NCBI RefSeq assembly: GCF_010093025.1 | Contig: NZ_CP048114.1 | Coordinates: forward strand, 2,418,001 to 2,482,000 | Direction: 5' to 3' | DNA from: Edaphobacter sp. 12200R-103 | Lineage (GTDB): Bacteria > Acidobacteriota > Terriglobia > Terriglobales > Acidobacteriaceae | DNA length: 64,000 nt | Shown here: in pieces, positions 17,499-26,939 of the stretch | Position numbering within the stretch: the stretch's first letter is position 1 | Layout: every line of letters begins with the position of its first letter | The notes under the pieces: model-generated | Told to the model about the DNA's origin: nothing | Database searches by the model: none | Seen by the model: the letters and a program-made list of their open reading frames with translations, nothing else | Made by a program: the position numbers and the translations under genes

Positions 17499-17803
17499 TA
17501 AACAGCACACGGAACTTGGTTATATCTATCGGCCCATTCTCAACTGGCGGGAACAGTGCGAATCACTCATTGAACGAGGCATGCGTGGCCGGGTCATAGA
17601 AATTGGTCCAGAGGCAAACCAAGACATATCTCAACTACACGATAACCAGGTAAGTCACTCATTGATCTCATGGATCTTTTGAATCGTGACGACCTGCGTT
17701 CAGTGAAATGTTCTTCCGTCAATCATTTTGACCGGGCGGCATATAATCGCGACATCGGATCAGAACTTAGGCTTGAAACTGCCACGTTGGACAAAAACGT
17801 ACG
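17499..17803. other. Intergenic region, no gene recognised
   Basis: 305 bp between the Nif3-like pair and the SH3b-HNH gene. An open stretch in the plus direction (to 17682) has no recognisable protein and no ribosome-binding site. The sequence becomes more A+T-rich toward 17700-17760, where the promoter of the next gene would be expected. No clear hairpin terminator was seen. Confidence 0.5.
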
Positions 17804-18679
17804 ATGAAGAAGATCCTTATCTTGCTACTGGCCTGTTTTCTTTCTGCTGCTTCTGTTTCAGCCCAATCAGCATTGATTTCTCACAATAGCAATCTGCGCT
17901 CCGGCCCTTCTCCAAGCAGCAGGAATATTCGTTTACTGCCAGCTGGCGCCGCGATCACAATCATCTCCAGGTATCCAAGGTTGGGCTATGTAAGGGTACA
18001 GGAGGCTAAAGATGGAGAGACCGGGTGGGTTTGGGAAAGAAACGTCACCGGAGGAAAAGCACAAGAAAGTATATTGTCGCCGCCGCTTGACGTCCTGCCG
18101 AAGGAGGTTCCTGGTCATAAAGTTGGCGAGCCTGGTGTTTATCCCATACTTCAATTGACGCCCGGAAGAGAAGATCCGACTGTCACTCAAAGCAATCTCG
18201 CAAAGAACATCTGTAACAAGGCGTGGACTACCGATTCGGTGCGGCCCGCTACGTCCGTCACAAGCAAGATCAAGCATGACACGATGAAAGACTACGGATT
18301 CACAGACGCAGCCAACCACTACGAACTTGATCACCTTCTCTCTTTACAGAACGGCGGCTGCCCGGATTGCAAAGAAAATCTCTGGCCCGAGGCTTACGGA
18401 GACCAAAAGCATCCGATGACACAGATCCAGCGATCTGCATGGAACAAGAAGAATCCGGGATCTGCTGAGATCCTTGCAGGCGCCTTGGAAAAAGACCTGG
18501 TCGAAAATCATATTCACGATGAAATCTGCATCGGTTTTCCAAGCGCAAAGATGAGTAGCTACGCCAAGAGATACCCCGCATTAGTTTCGATAACGCTTAG
18601 GCGCGGACAAGAAATCCTTGCCACGGATTGGTACGCATGCTACCTAAACATCATGAATGGCAATCAACCGTGTGAATGA
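17804..18679 (+). CDS. Secreted SH3b protein with HNH-like nuclease motif
   Basis: An exported protein of 291 residues. A signal peptide ends at VSAQ (about 21), and a bacterial SH3 domain spans about 22-85 (NLRSGPSPSSRNIRLLPAG, GYVRV, GWVWERNV). The C-terminal half carries an HNH-like signature, YELDHLLSLQNGG (Asp176-His177), then KENLWPEAY (Asn192) and His203, together with four Cys (137, 186, 189, 246) that may form disulphides or bind zinc. The layout resembles secreted HNH-like proteins with YELDHL...GG...NLWPE blocks. It could be a periplasmic or extracellular nuclease that uses SH3b to dock to peptidoglycan. Stand-alone gene, with no immunity gene beside it. Confidence 0.7.
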   Translation: MKKILILLLACFLSAASVSAQSALISHNSNLRSGPSPSSRNIRLLPAGAAITIISRYPRLGYVRVQEAKDGETGWVWERNVTGGKAQESILSPPLDVLPKEVPGHKVGEPGVYPILQLTPGREDPTVTQSNLAKNICNKAWTTDSVRPATSVTSKIKHDTMKDYGFTDAANHYELDHLLSLQNGGCPDCKENLWPEAYGDQKHPMTQIQRSAWNKKNPGSAEILAGALEKDLVENHIHDEICIGFPSAKMSSYAKRYPALVSITLRRGQEILATDWYACYLNIMNGNQPCE

Positions 18680-18803
18680 CAGCGGGGCAGTGAGAAAACC
18701 ACTGCCGAACTGAAGATAATTTGTCAATGGCTCTAAAAAAGGCCGGCGCCGGAGGGCAATCCCCTCTCTAGCCCACACTTTCGAAATCAATGTATACCTC
18801 GCA

Positions 18804-19751
18804 CTAAGAGATGACATTGATAGGAGTTCCCGCAAGGAAGGCAGCGACGTTATCAATGGTTGTCTTCATAATGCGTTTTCGTGCATCGAGCGCTGCCCAT
18901 GCCATGTGCGGTGTAATGATGCAGTTGCGCGCGGTAAGTAAGGGATTGTCTTTAGAAGGCGGTTCGCTGGAGAGAACGTCGAGCGCTGCGCCAGCGATTA
19001 TGCCACTGTTGAGTGCTGCGGAGAGGTCATCTTCATGGATGAGCGCACCGCGCGCCGTGTTGATAAGAAACGCTGAGGGTTTCATGGTTTCAAGAAGCGC
19101 CCGGTTTACGATACCGGTGTTCTCTGGCGTGAGGGCGCAATGAAGCGATACCACGTCAGCTTCTGAGAAGAGCTGCTGAAGCGTGCGGTACTGCTGAGCT
19201 AGCTCGGTTCCCGGTGTGCGGGTGTTGTAGATGACACGCATGCCGAAACACTCCGCTATTGCGGCGACACGACGGCCGATCCGCCCAAAGCCTACAATGC
19301 CCAGGGTCTTGTCGTAGAGCTCAACCTGCGAGGAGTTCCAGAAAGACCAGTCTTTTGATGTTGCCCAGGCACCCGACCGTACGGCATTCGAGTGGCCCCC
19401 GATGTGGTGACAAAGTTCAAGCATGAGGCCCATGACAAACTGCGCCACGGTATTCGTTCCATAATCCGGAACGTTCGAGACGATGATGCCTTTCTCTCTG
19501 GCTGCTGCGATATCGACAATGTTGTAGCCGGTGGCAAGCACTGATATGAACTTTAAGCGAGAGGCGCCCTCGATAATGTCGCGAGGCAGAGGCGTCTTAT
19601 TGGTGAGGAGAATGTCGGCCTCGGCGACTCGCTCCCGGACCTGAGAAGGCGTGGAGCGATCATAGACGCACACCTCGCCCAGTTTTTCGAGCATAGTCCA
19701 TGGATTATCGCCGGGGTTGAGAGTATGTCCATCGAGCACAACGATCGTCAT
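18804..19751 (-). CDS. D-2-hydroxyacid dehydrogenase (glycerate/hydroxypyruvate reductase-like)
   Basis: NAD(P)-dependent oxidoreductase of the D-isomer 2-hydroxyacid family, 315 residues. It has VVLDGHTLNPGDNPW at the N-terminus (like HprA/GhrB-type enzymes), a Rossmann motif GIVGFGRIGRRVA, the catalytic Arg in NTARGALI, Glu in VLSSEPP and His in ITPHMAW. Start ATG 19751 gives the usual N-terminus; a frame from 19769 adds only six residues. It lies about 60 bp downstream of the HpcH/HpaI aldolase gene on the same strand, so it probably reduces a 2-oxo product of that pathway. The exact substrate is not readable. Confidence 0.87.
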   Translation of the reverse strand: MTIVVLDGHTLNPGDNPWTMLEKLGEVCVYDRSTPSQVRERVAEADILLTNKTPLPRDIIEGASRLKFISVLATGYNIVDIAAAREKGIIVSNVPDYGTNTVAQFVMGLMLELCHHIGGHSNAVRSGAWATSKDWSFWNSSQVELYDKTLGIVGFGRIGRRVAAIAECFGMRVIYNTRTPGTELAQQYRTLQQLFSEADVVSLHCALTPENTGIVNRALLETMKPSAFLINTARGALIHEDDLSAALNSGIIAGAALDVLSSEPPSKDNPLLTARNCIITPHMAWAALDARKRIMKTTIDNVAAFLAGTPINVIS

Positions 19752-19812
19752 AAGGGTATTTTGATACATCTCCCATAAAACCGCCGCTGGGAGATGAGGT
19801 TTCGCGCTGGTT

Positions 19813-20646
19813 CTAGTAGAAAGTGCTTTGCTCGCGTGGCTTCTCTTTAATACCTAAAGACTCAAGAAGTGATTTGGCACCGATTTTCATCAGTCCGAGT
19901 TCAGTGACAGACTGAAAAAACTGGAAGCCCTGCGCGTGGAAGCGTTCCACTTCTTCGGCGCTGCCGGCAGGTCGACCCAGCCATTTGCCGTTCCGCTTAG
20001 CGGCAGAGACGATCTTTGCGATCGCTTGATTGAGCACCGGATCATCTTGTCGGCCACGTAAACCCAGCGAGAAGGAAAGATCGCTGACGCCGATGAAAAG
20101 GACGTCGATGCCGGGAGTAGCGGCAATCTCTTCAATCTGCTCAACGCCAGACGCCTCTTCGATGACACAGACAACGAGGACATTCGCGTCTGCGGAGTCG
20201 TAGTAGCTTCCAGAGGCTGGCCAGGTGGTAACGGCAAGTCCCGCACCGGAGCCGCGACGACCGAATGGGGGATAGTGGCATCCCTGCGCGGCGATGCGGG
20301 CGCGTTCTACGGTCGAGACAAAGGGAAAGATCACTCCTTGCACGCCCTGATCGAGTGCGCGCTTGGCCAGCCAAAGCTCTGCCCACGGGACCCGGGCAAA
20401 GACAGGCGCAGAAAGTCCACGGGTAGCAAGTACCAGGGTACGCAAGGATTCGAGAGAGAGAGGCGAGTGCTCCATCTCGCACCACAGAAAGTGGAAGCCC
20501 AGCGTGGCAGCGTATGCGCCGGTCTCGACGTTGTTCGAGGTCACGGTCATGCCGATCACGTAGTCTCCTGCCTTGAGGCGCTCGCGAACGACGCTCCAGG
20601 TATCAGGCGAAGAGGGATGACGATCGGCAGCATACTCTTCCGGCAT
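19813..20646 (-). CDS. HpcH/HpaI-family aldolase
   Basis: Class II, metal-dependent pyruvate aldolase, 277 residues. Landmarks are FLWCEMEHSPLSLE (catalytic His in EMEH), PVFARVPW (pyruvate-binding Arg), metal ligand Glu in CVIEEASG and Asp in FIGVSDLSFSLG. Start ATG 20646 has AAGGAGG upstream with 7-base spacing and lies 2 bp after the TGA of the glycosidase-like gene, so translation is coupled. By family knowledge these enzymes split 2-keto-3-deoxy sugar acids into pyruvate and an aldehyde, which fits the downstream hydroxyacid dehydrogenase. Confidence 0.88.
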   Translation of the reverse strand: MPEEYAADRHPSSPDTWSVVRERLKAGDYVIGMTVTSNNVETGAYAATLGFHFLWCEMEHSPLSLESLRTLVLATRGLSAPVFARVPWAELWLAKRALDQGVQGVIFPFVSTVERARIAAQGCHYPPFGRRGSGAGLAVTTWPASGSYYDSADANVLVVCVIEEASGVEQIEEIAATPGIDVLFIGVSDLSFSLGLRGRQDDPVLNQAIAKIVSAAKRNGKWLGRPAGSAEEVERFHAQGFQFFQSVTELGLMKIGAKSLLESLGIKEKPREQSTFY

Positions 20647-20648
20647 CG

Positions 20649-23156
20649 TCAGGCCTCCTTTTTCATGACAGGCTTCAGCATCACTTCGGCTACCTGGCAG
20701 CCGCGACCGTTGCCGCCTAAGCCTGCCTCGCGCGTCCATGTGAGGAGAAGCTCTCCTGAAGCAGTCGCTGCACGCGGCAGAGTAAAAGCCTGCGGTGCAG
20801 GAGGCCACGGGCGCATCTGAAGCGGATGAATCTCGATCGAGTCATTGGCGACGAGGCGTGTTTTAACACCACGCGAGTCTCCCGAGACGACCACCTGAAG
20901 AGTGTAGTCCACATCGGGATCGAGGCCGGTGTAATGCATCTTCAGCGGAGCCTCGTAAAGGCTCTCTGCCCAATGCTTCCATGCCATGGGAGCATTGGCC
21001 CCGAAGTGGTCAGGGTAGCTGGTTCCGACGTGAGGCGAACGGCGAAAATCGAAATCACCCTCAGCGTTTTCGATGACAAGGTGTGGACGGTTCGTGACAT
21101 TACCAAGCTCATCATAAAAGCCGCCAGGCCCCGGATTGGTGCGGTTGAGCAGAGCACGAATGGCCTCGACCTTCTCTTCCTGATCTTCGATAGAGCTCAT
21201 CTTACGAAGCTGCTTGAGGAAGTAAGGGCCATCAGAGACAGGATGATCGATCGTGTCGAGTGGGGCTCCACGGTCAACGGCTTCTCCTTGGAAACGCTCA
21301 ACGGCGAGTTGCTGATGAATGCTTTGCAACAGCGCGTAGCCCAGCTCGCTGATACGTGTGCGAATAGCTGGTGCGACTTGTGTTGTAGAACACTTGCGTA
21401 AAATCTCGATGGCTTCGTCGATGAGATTCTGCGGATCGATGCCGTTGGCGGGCTCCTGTGCCGGCTTGGCGCCTATGCCCCAGGGTACGGAGGCAAAACC
21501 GAAGTCTTCGATACGGCCAAGAACGCTCTGTGCACGGACAAGCTCTCCAGACTCAAAGAGCAGACGCTTGCGCACGTATGCATCGCAGCAGGCGCGAAAC
21601 ATCGCTTGTTGCCAACGCCAGTTCTCAAGCACGAAGGGTGACGCATTTCTCTCCATGGCGAGAAACTTCGACAGCGTGATGTCTACGAGTTCGTTAGCGG
21701 CGAGCGGTCCCTGCCAATTGTGCTCAAGATCGAGCAGCCCTTGCGCATAGGCAGAACCGTCATGTGCGCCAATGATGTAATTCCCGAAATCGCGCAAAGC
21801 GCCGGGAACCGGGGTTTTCGGATCCCAGGAGAGGAGGCTCCAGACAAATTTATTGACGTCGTCGTTGACACCCTCCGAATAGCTGACGAAGCCGACTGTC
21901 CCCTTCAATTCCGAACGTAAAATAGCAGCTTCGGCCTCAGGACGGGGGTTGATGATCTCGCGACCTTCGGTGAGAGCATAGGCGAGGTCCCAGTTATTGA
22001 TGGAGTACTGCGACTGAATGCTGTGTGTGATATCGGGGTAGAAGCGAATGGGATATTTTGCAGGCAGCGCCTTGCGCAGTTCGCTGATGGACAAACGGTT
22101 CTGAGGACCAAAGACGATGCCATCGAGCCACGATTGCGTATGCGGGTCGGCAGCCATCTTGAGGAATTCGGCAGTCCATTCGGCGTTAAAAGATTGCGGC
22201 GACATCCACATCTGAAGCTTCGGATGCGTCTTGCGCAGGCTGGCCTTTTGCTTTTCGAGCAGCGCCAGCATGTTCTTCGGTTCGGTATGCCCGGGGTCGC
22301 CACCAGGAACGAAGACAATATCCACACGAGGAAGATCGTGCAATACAGCGGCCCAGTTGCGGATTTCGTCTTCGACGGTCTTTGGATCGCCGTAGTCCTT
22401 GGCCATGGCCGGGTACCAGACAGAGACATCGAGATCGTACTTGTCGCAGATGCGCGACATTTCGATCATCATCTGCTGTGGCGGAATGGGAAAGTGCGGA
22501 CTGTCGGGCAGATCGTCGGAGATTGGAGGCAACAGTTCAATGGTGTTGGTGCCAAAGATGGCCAGTTCGCGGATGTACTGATCCCACATTTCGACAGTCA
22601 ACGCATCGTAGGCGTTGGTCTTGGGACGGTAGCCCAACTGATGGCCGCGTACAGCGTAGTGCGGGGAGCTGCTGAGATTCATCGCTTTGATATCGCCCAT
22701 TACAGAACGGCGGGTGAGACGAAGCATTCGCAGCACGCGTCCTGCGCCAAAGATCAAGCCGCGCTCATCGCTTCCGCATACTGCGATCCATGAGCGAGCA
22801 CCTTCACCGCCGGAGGCGATGGCATACGACTCTGCAGGCAGCTTCGCGGCCTTAGTGCCAACACCGGAGACTACAGAACCGAGGCTATGCCAGTTAGAAC
22901 GCGTGCCGAGATAGATCTTTACGGCTCCAGCGCTGTCGTTTCCTTGCGTCCAGGAGACTCCGCAGCGCTTCATGATCTCATCGACGACCATCTCGGCAGC
23001 GACGGTCTCGCGCTTCGATGGCGAAGCCGGAATGATGATGGTGGAATGATTCAGATCAGTAAGACCTGTATCGAGAGCGTGCAGCATACTGCTGCGTACC
23101 ATGCAGGAGGCGGCGACAGAAGCCGCCGTTCCTCGCAAAAATGTTCTACGCTTCAT
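20649..23156 (-). CDS. Tat-exported glycosidase-like protein, family not assigned (835 aa)
   Basis: A large exported protein. The twin-arginine start (KRRTFLRGTAASVAAS) is followed by a domain like the non-catalytic N-terminal fold of alpha-glucuronidases and beta-hexosaminidases (about 40-165: TIIIPASPSKRETVAAEMVVDEI, then a IYLGTRSN strand). A TIM-barrel-like centre follows (YAVRGHQLGYRPKTNAYD, WDQYIRELAIFGTNTIELLPP, VFVPGGDPGHTEP, WMSPQSF, IRFYPDITHS), then a helical part and a C-terminal beta domain. I cannot place it in a named GH family with confidence; GH20/GH67/GH115-like folds are nearest. AGGAGA lies about 11 bases before ATG 23156. It sits between the receptor and aldolase genes in one operon, suggesting cleavage of a uronate- or hexosamine-containing glycan. 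Confidence 0.65.
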   Translation of the reverse strand: MKRRTFLRGTAASVAASCMVRSSMLHALDTGLTDLNHSTIIIPASPSKRETVAAEMVVDEIMKRCGVSWTQGNDSAGAVKIYLGTRSNWHSLGSVVSGVGTKAAKLPAESYAIASGGEGARSWIAVCGSDERGLIFGAGRVLRMLRLTRRSVMGDIKAMNLSSSPHYAVRGHQLGYRPKTNAYDALTVEMWDQYIRELAIFGTNTIELLPPISDDLPDSPHFPIPPQQMMIEMSRICDKYDLDVSVWYPAMAKDYGDPKTVEDEIRNWAAVLHDLPRVDIVFVPGGDPGHTEPKNMLALLEKQKASLRKTHPKLQMWMSPQSFNAEWTAEFLKMAADPHTQSWLDGIVFGPQNRLSISELRKALPAKYPIRFYPDITHSIQSQYSINNWDLAYALTEGREIINPRPEAEAAILRSELKGTVGFVSYSEGVNDDVNKFVWSLLSWDPKTPVPGALRDFGNYIIGAHDGSAYAQGLLDLEHNWQGPLAANELVDITLSKFLAMERNASPFVLENWRWQQAMFRACCDAYVRKRLLFESGELVRAQSVLGRIEDFGFASVPWGIGAKPAQEPANGIDPQNLIDEAIEILRKCSTTQVAPAIRTRISELGYALLQSIHQQLAVERFQGEAVDRGAPLDTIDHPVSDGPYFLKQLRKMSSIEDQEEKVEAIRALLNRTNPGPGGFYDELGNVTNRPHLVIENAEGDFDFRRSPHVGTSYPDHFGANAPMAWKHWAESLYEAPLKMHYTGLDPDVDYTLQVVVSGDSRGVKTRLVANDSIEIHPLQMRPWPPAPQAFTLPRAATASGELLLTWTREAGLGGNGRGCQVAEVMLKPVMKKEA

Positions 23157-23179
23157 CTCTTTTCTTTCTCCTAAAATGC

Positions 23180-26100
23180 TTACCAGTGGAAACGCAGCGC
23201 AAACTGCGTCTGACGTGCTGTGGCTCCAGTGGCCAATGACGAAATCTTTCCCGCTGCGGCCGAACCAATGCTGTTGTTGGGAAAGCCAAAGTTCGCCGTG
23301 TTGAAAAGGTTGAAGAATTCTGCGCGGAACTGCATTCCAAGTGATTCGTAAATGTGGAAGTCCTTGTGCAGACCGGCATCGATCGTCTGGTAACTCGGCC
23401 CGATCAGAATATTGCGCCTCGTATTGCCAAACGTGTACTGCGCCGGATTCACGAAGCAACCGGTGTCATAGTACGCGCTCAAAGTTCTCTGGCTGCCGGA
23501 TTTATTGCCATTGCAGATGCGATCGGGCCGAAGGAATGTGCCGGTGTTGAGCGAGGCGTTGGAAGACATGGAGACGGAAAACGGAGCACCACTCTGTAAC
23601 GTAACGATGCCGGTAAGATCCCATCCACCAATCAATCCATCAACGACACCATTAACGCTTCCGCCATACTGACGTCCGCGGCCAAATGGAAGCTGATAGA
23701 TAGGACTGAAGGTAAAGCGATGGCGATGGTCGAAGTCTGACAGACCATAATCGGCAGAAAGATTACGCGGATTCTGGATGTTGATGCGCGATTCGCTGGA
23801 CGATGAGTTACCACCGGATCCCTCATCGATACTACGGCTCCAGGTATAGGCGGCGAGGTACTGCAAGCCATGCCATGCTCGCTGTTCAGCAGAAAGCTGA
23901 AGAGCGTTATAACTGGAAACACCGCGGTTTTCCCAGGACTGAATCGTCGAGTAAGCCGGGTATGGCGAATTTGCCTGAACACTTCCGGGGCCGGGAATGG
24001 GAACATTCTCATTAAGAGCTATTCCAAGATGCGTCCCCTTCGATCCAACGTATGATCCGCGCACAACCAGGGCGTTCATAACCTGATGCTCAAGGGTTAG
24101 ATTCCACTGGTTCACATAAGGAGTTGGGTTTTGGAGTGGAAAGTAGACGACAACCGGAACGTTAGTCGCCGAAGGTGAGAGCGGAATCCCGACGGATGTG
24201 CTGAGGCAGGGTACAGCAGAGGAACAGGCTGTGCTGAAGGTCTGAGCGAAGGGATAGTTCAGAAAGAGACGCGCAGAAGATCCGGTGCCCTGCTCATTGA
24301 AGAAATAAGCTCCAAACGCAGATCGAATGACCGTTTTATCGCCGACCTTATAGGCAAGGCTGACTCGGGGAGTGAAGTTGAGCTTCCGTGTCTGGATGAT
24401 CCCCCTGCTGTAACCACCCCGATTGGCAATGACCACCTTGCCCGTAGCGCCGGCTACGGCAGAGATTGCACCTCCATCCGGCACGAAGTTTGACTGGCGA
24501 TCCTTGCGGTCGATCGGGGCGGAAAACAAGTCATATCGAACTCCAAGTACCGCTGTCAGCCTGGGCGTAATACGCCATGTATCCTGCGCGTACGTTCCAA
24601 AATCCGTATAGCTGACGTAGGGCATGCCACTCGGCAAAATGGACTTCGTCGAGCTTACCGGCAGTCCCAGCATGAAATCTGCAAAACCCGACCCTCCCGA
24701 TGACGATCCGTTATTCGTGTAGGCGCCTGTAAAGCTCAGTGCTCCGGAAGGAGCCGACAGCTGATTGAATCCGAAGTTGTTATGCACGCCGCTGAAGCCG
24801 AAACGGAATGCATGCGCACCATAGTTGAGCATAACGCTGTCGGAGATCTGAATCGTATTCTGAGGAACAATCTCGGGTTGAAAACTAGCGCTGTAGCCAG
24901 TGAAACCAGAGATAGACAGACTCGACATGCCTGCGCCATCCGTGTTCGAAGCTGTATTTGCGCCTTGCAAACCGAGCGCCTGCGCCGTGTTATATCCCTG
25001 GTCCAATGGATTTACACGAAGGTCGAAACGTGTATATCCCACGGCCAGTTCATTCACCAATACCGAGGAGAAAACATGCGTTTCCTGCAAGGTCGCCTGC
25101 ATACTTGGCGCATGATTGATGCGGTTTGCCCCGACTCCGGTGCCGGAAGCAAAGGCCAGCGGGTTGAAGACTCCGTTGATCTTGACTGGGGTCTTGGGAA
25201 AACTTACATCGGCAGTACCGCTCGTGAACTGCGCGAACATGCTGTCTTTCGGAGAGATGACGTAGTCAACCCGAGCATCATATTGGCGCTGTTCATTCAC
25301 CATCAGGTTATTGAAACGGAAATTGTTGGCATTGCCAGGCAGATTTGGCAGAGGCAGGATCTGCAGTAGATTAACCGCCACCGGATCGAATCGCGATGGA
25401 TCGATCTGGTTGTTCGCGAATGGCGTCCGCCGTTTCGTTGCGGGATTGTACGTCGCAGGATCGTAGATCGTTGCAAAGCCCTGGAAGTTTCCCGCTCGCA
25501 TGGCTGCAGTGGGCACGCTGGCAGTGCCCGTAGGTGCAGTGTGGGTTATCAATCCCTGGTAATCGACAAAGAAGAACAATTTGTCTCTTTTAATCGGACC
25601 ACCAAGCGAGGCTCCAAACTGATTCTGCTGAAACGTCGGCTTTGCCGCATCGAAGTATCCACGCGCATCCAGTGCTGAGTTACGGAAGAATTCAAACACC
25701 GATCCATGGAACGCATTCGATCCCGAGCGCGTTACGACATTCACGACCGCGCCGCCTGCGGCAAACTGCGCGTCGGAGTTTCCGATCTGAACCTTGAACT
25801 CCTGGATGTCTTCCAGGTTGGGAAATACCTTTGCGGTGCCGACGGATTGATCGACGTTCTGAATACCGTTGATCATGTAGAGATTGAAGCTGCCGCGCGC
25901 CCCGTTGGCAGTGATGGAGGTACCGGCACGCTGGGTCTCATTGCCACCGCCGGTAGCGCGAACTCCGCCCACGGAACCGGAGTTCACTCCGGGGACGAGA
26001 AGAGCGAGTTGTGAGAAGTTGCGGCCATTGAGCGGCAACTGCACCACGGGTTCATGCGAAATGACATTGCCCAGCTCGCCAGATTCAGTGTTCAAAAGTG

Positions 26101-26536
26101 GAGCACCCGTGGTCACGCTCACCGTCTCGGATACCTCCCCGACTTTGAGTGAGAAATCCTGGTTGAGTACCTGACCGACCTGCAAAGTCAGGCCTTTCGT
26201 CATCGCACTTTGAAACCCATTGGACGACACCTTGACCGAGTAGATACCGGGCTTGAGAAAGCCCGCCGAATAGAAACCGGAATCGTTGGTCGTCAGTTTC
26301 GTTTCGACATTGGTCTGCTGCTCGACGATATCAATGCCCGCACCGGCGATAACATTCCCTGAAGCATCGGTGACGCGCCCAGAGATAGTGCCAGCAGAGT
26401 TAACCTGAGCGGAAGCAACATTGCCGATAACGATGAGTGCGAATACGCAAACTACCCGGCAGCAACGTTTCCAGTTGAAGCCCTGCAGGCGGAAGACTTG
26501 ATCGAGCTTTGTCGTACTGAGTCGTTGACTGTTCAT
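23180..26536 (-). CDS. TonB-dependent receptor, Oar-like (2)
   Basis: Outer-membrane receptor of 1,118 residues. The signal peptide ends at VASAQ (about 44). A carboxypeptidase regulatory domain (GTISGRVTDASGNVIAGAGIDI), a plug (NTESGELGNVIS, LPLNGRNFSQLALLVPGV) and a beta-barrel ending in QFALRFHW follow. AAGGAAC lies about 7 bases before the ATG at 26536. First gene of a probable four-gene operon (receptor, glycosidase-like protein, aldolase, dehydrogenase); the next start is 23 bp after its stop. Divergent from the GntR regulator gene, its likely controller. Confidence 0.92.
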   Translation of the reverse strand: MNSQRLSTTKLDQVFRLQGFNWKRCCRVVCVFALIVIGNVASAQVNSAGTISGRVTDASGNVIAGAGIDIVEQQTNVETKLTTNDSGFYSAGFLKPGIYSVKVSSNGFQSAMTKGLTLQVGQVLNQDFSLKVGEVSETVSVTTGAPLLNTESGELGNVISHEPVVQLPLNGRNFSQLALLVPGVNSGSVGGVRATGGGNETQRAGTSITANGARGSFNLYMINGIQNVDQSVGTAKVFPNLEDIQEFKVQIGNSDAQFAAGGAVVNVVTRSGSNAFHGSVFEFFRNSALDARGYFDAAKPTFQQNQFGASLGGPIKRDKLFFFVDYQGLITHTAPTGTASVPTAAMRAGNFQGFATIYDPATYNPATKRRTPFANNQIDPSRFDPVAVNLLQILPLPNLPGNANNFRFNNLMVNEQRQYDARVDYVISPKDSMFAQFTSGTADVSFPKTPVKINGVFNPLAFASGTGVGANRINHAPSMQATLQETHVFSSVLVNELAVGYTRFDLRVNPLDQGYNTAQALGLQGANTASNTDGAGMSSLSISGFTGYSASFQPEIVPQNTIQISDSVMLNYGAHAFRFGFSGVHNNFGFNQLSAPSGALSFTGAYTNNGSSSGGSGFADFMLGLPVSSTKSILPSGMPYVSYTDFGTYAQDTWRITPRLTAVLGVRYDLFSAPIDRKDRQSNFVPDGGAISAVAGATGKVVIANRGGYSRGIIQTRKLNFTPRVSLAYKVGDKTVIRSAFGAYFFNEQGTGSSARLFLNYPFAQTFSTACSSAVPCLSTSVGIPLSPSATNVPVVVYFPLQNPTPYVNQWNLTLEHQVMNALVVRGSYVGSKGTHLGIALNENVPIPGPGSVQANSPYPAYSTIQSWENRGVSSYNALQLSAEQRAWHGLQYLAAYTWSRSIDEGSGGNSSSSESRINIQNPRNLSADYGLSDFDHRHRFTFSPIYQLPFGRGRQYGGSVNGVVDGLIGGWDLTGIVTLQSGAPFSVSMSSNASLNTGTFLRPDRICNGNKSGSQRTLSAYYDTGCFVNPAQYTFGNTRRNILIGPSYQTIDAGLHKDFHIYESLGMQFRAEFFNLFNTANFGFPNNSIGSAAAGKISSLATGATARQTQFALRFHW

Positions 26537-26618
26537 CGACGTTCCTTTTGCATCGCTGCGGTTGCGTCAGCCCTAAAAAATCTGCCGCCCGCGTGGCCAC
26601 GGATTTTATTTCGCACGA

Positions 26619-26631
26619 AACTATACACGCA
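26619..26631 (-). promoter_or_regulatory. 13-bp box shared with the dapA-like gene promoter
   Basis: On the minus strand this reads TGCGTGTATAGTT, identical to 29237-29249 on the plus strand upstream of the DapA-family gene. The TATAGT inside fits a -10 hexamer for the receptor operon (about 85-90 bp before its ATG). A TAGACA lies upstream with a long 19-bp spacer. The shared part extends beyond the -10, so it may be an operator half-site or just a similar promoter. Confidence 0.45.
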
Positions 26632-26888
26632 TATGCATATCAATTGTCTACATGAAGAATACAAAATACCTGATTACGCGCCAGGATTTTAGTTCGTGAG
26701 TTGCTCAAGGTGTTGTTCTTGCTGAATTTACGACAGGGCTAATTTGGCCTTAAATACTTATAAATAAGCACATATACAGAAATATTTTCCTGCGAAACCC
26801 TCGCCGGGTCTTTCCCGAAATTCTTTAGAGATTGTGTACGCGCTGCATACTATATGCCTTCAACAGAAGAGAAAAGAACGGCGATACA

Positions 26889-26917
26889 TTTCTGTGTATG
26901 CTGCTCGTGTACAGAAA
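26889..26917. promoter_or_regulatory. Inverted repeat upstream of gntR gene, candidate operator
   Basis: TTTCTGT at 26889-26895 and ACAGAAA at 26911-26917 are exact inverted copies separated by 15 bp, ending 22 bp before the GntR start. Spacing suits autoregulation by a dimer. The same ACAGAAA text occurs near 26775. GntR/FadR operators usually have shorter spacers, so this is a weak candidate. Confidence 0.3.
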
Positions 26918-26939
26918 AATATCGGTATTCTGAAACCTC

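Larger units (their letters stand above)
26537..26939. other. A+T-rich divergent promoter region (receptor operon / gntR)
   Basis: 403 bp without a gene, clearly richer in A+T than the flanks. It must hold the divergent promoters of the receptor operon and the GntR gene. It contains the 13-bp box at 26619-26631 and the inverted repeat at 26889-26917, listed separately. Between them (about 26755-26800) lies another A+T-rich part with CAGAAATATTTTCCTG, an imperfect palindrome around 26776-26791. Confidence 0.6.
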
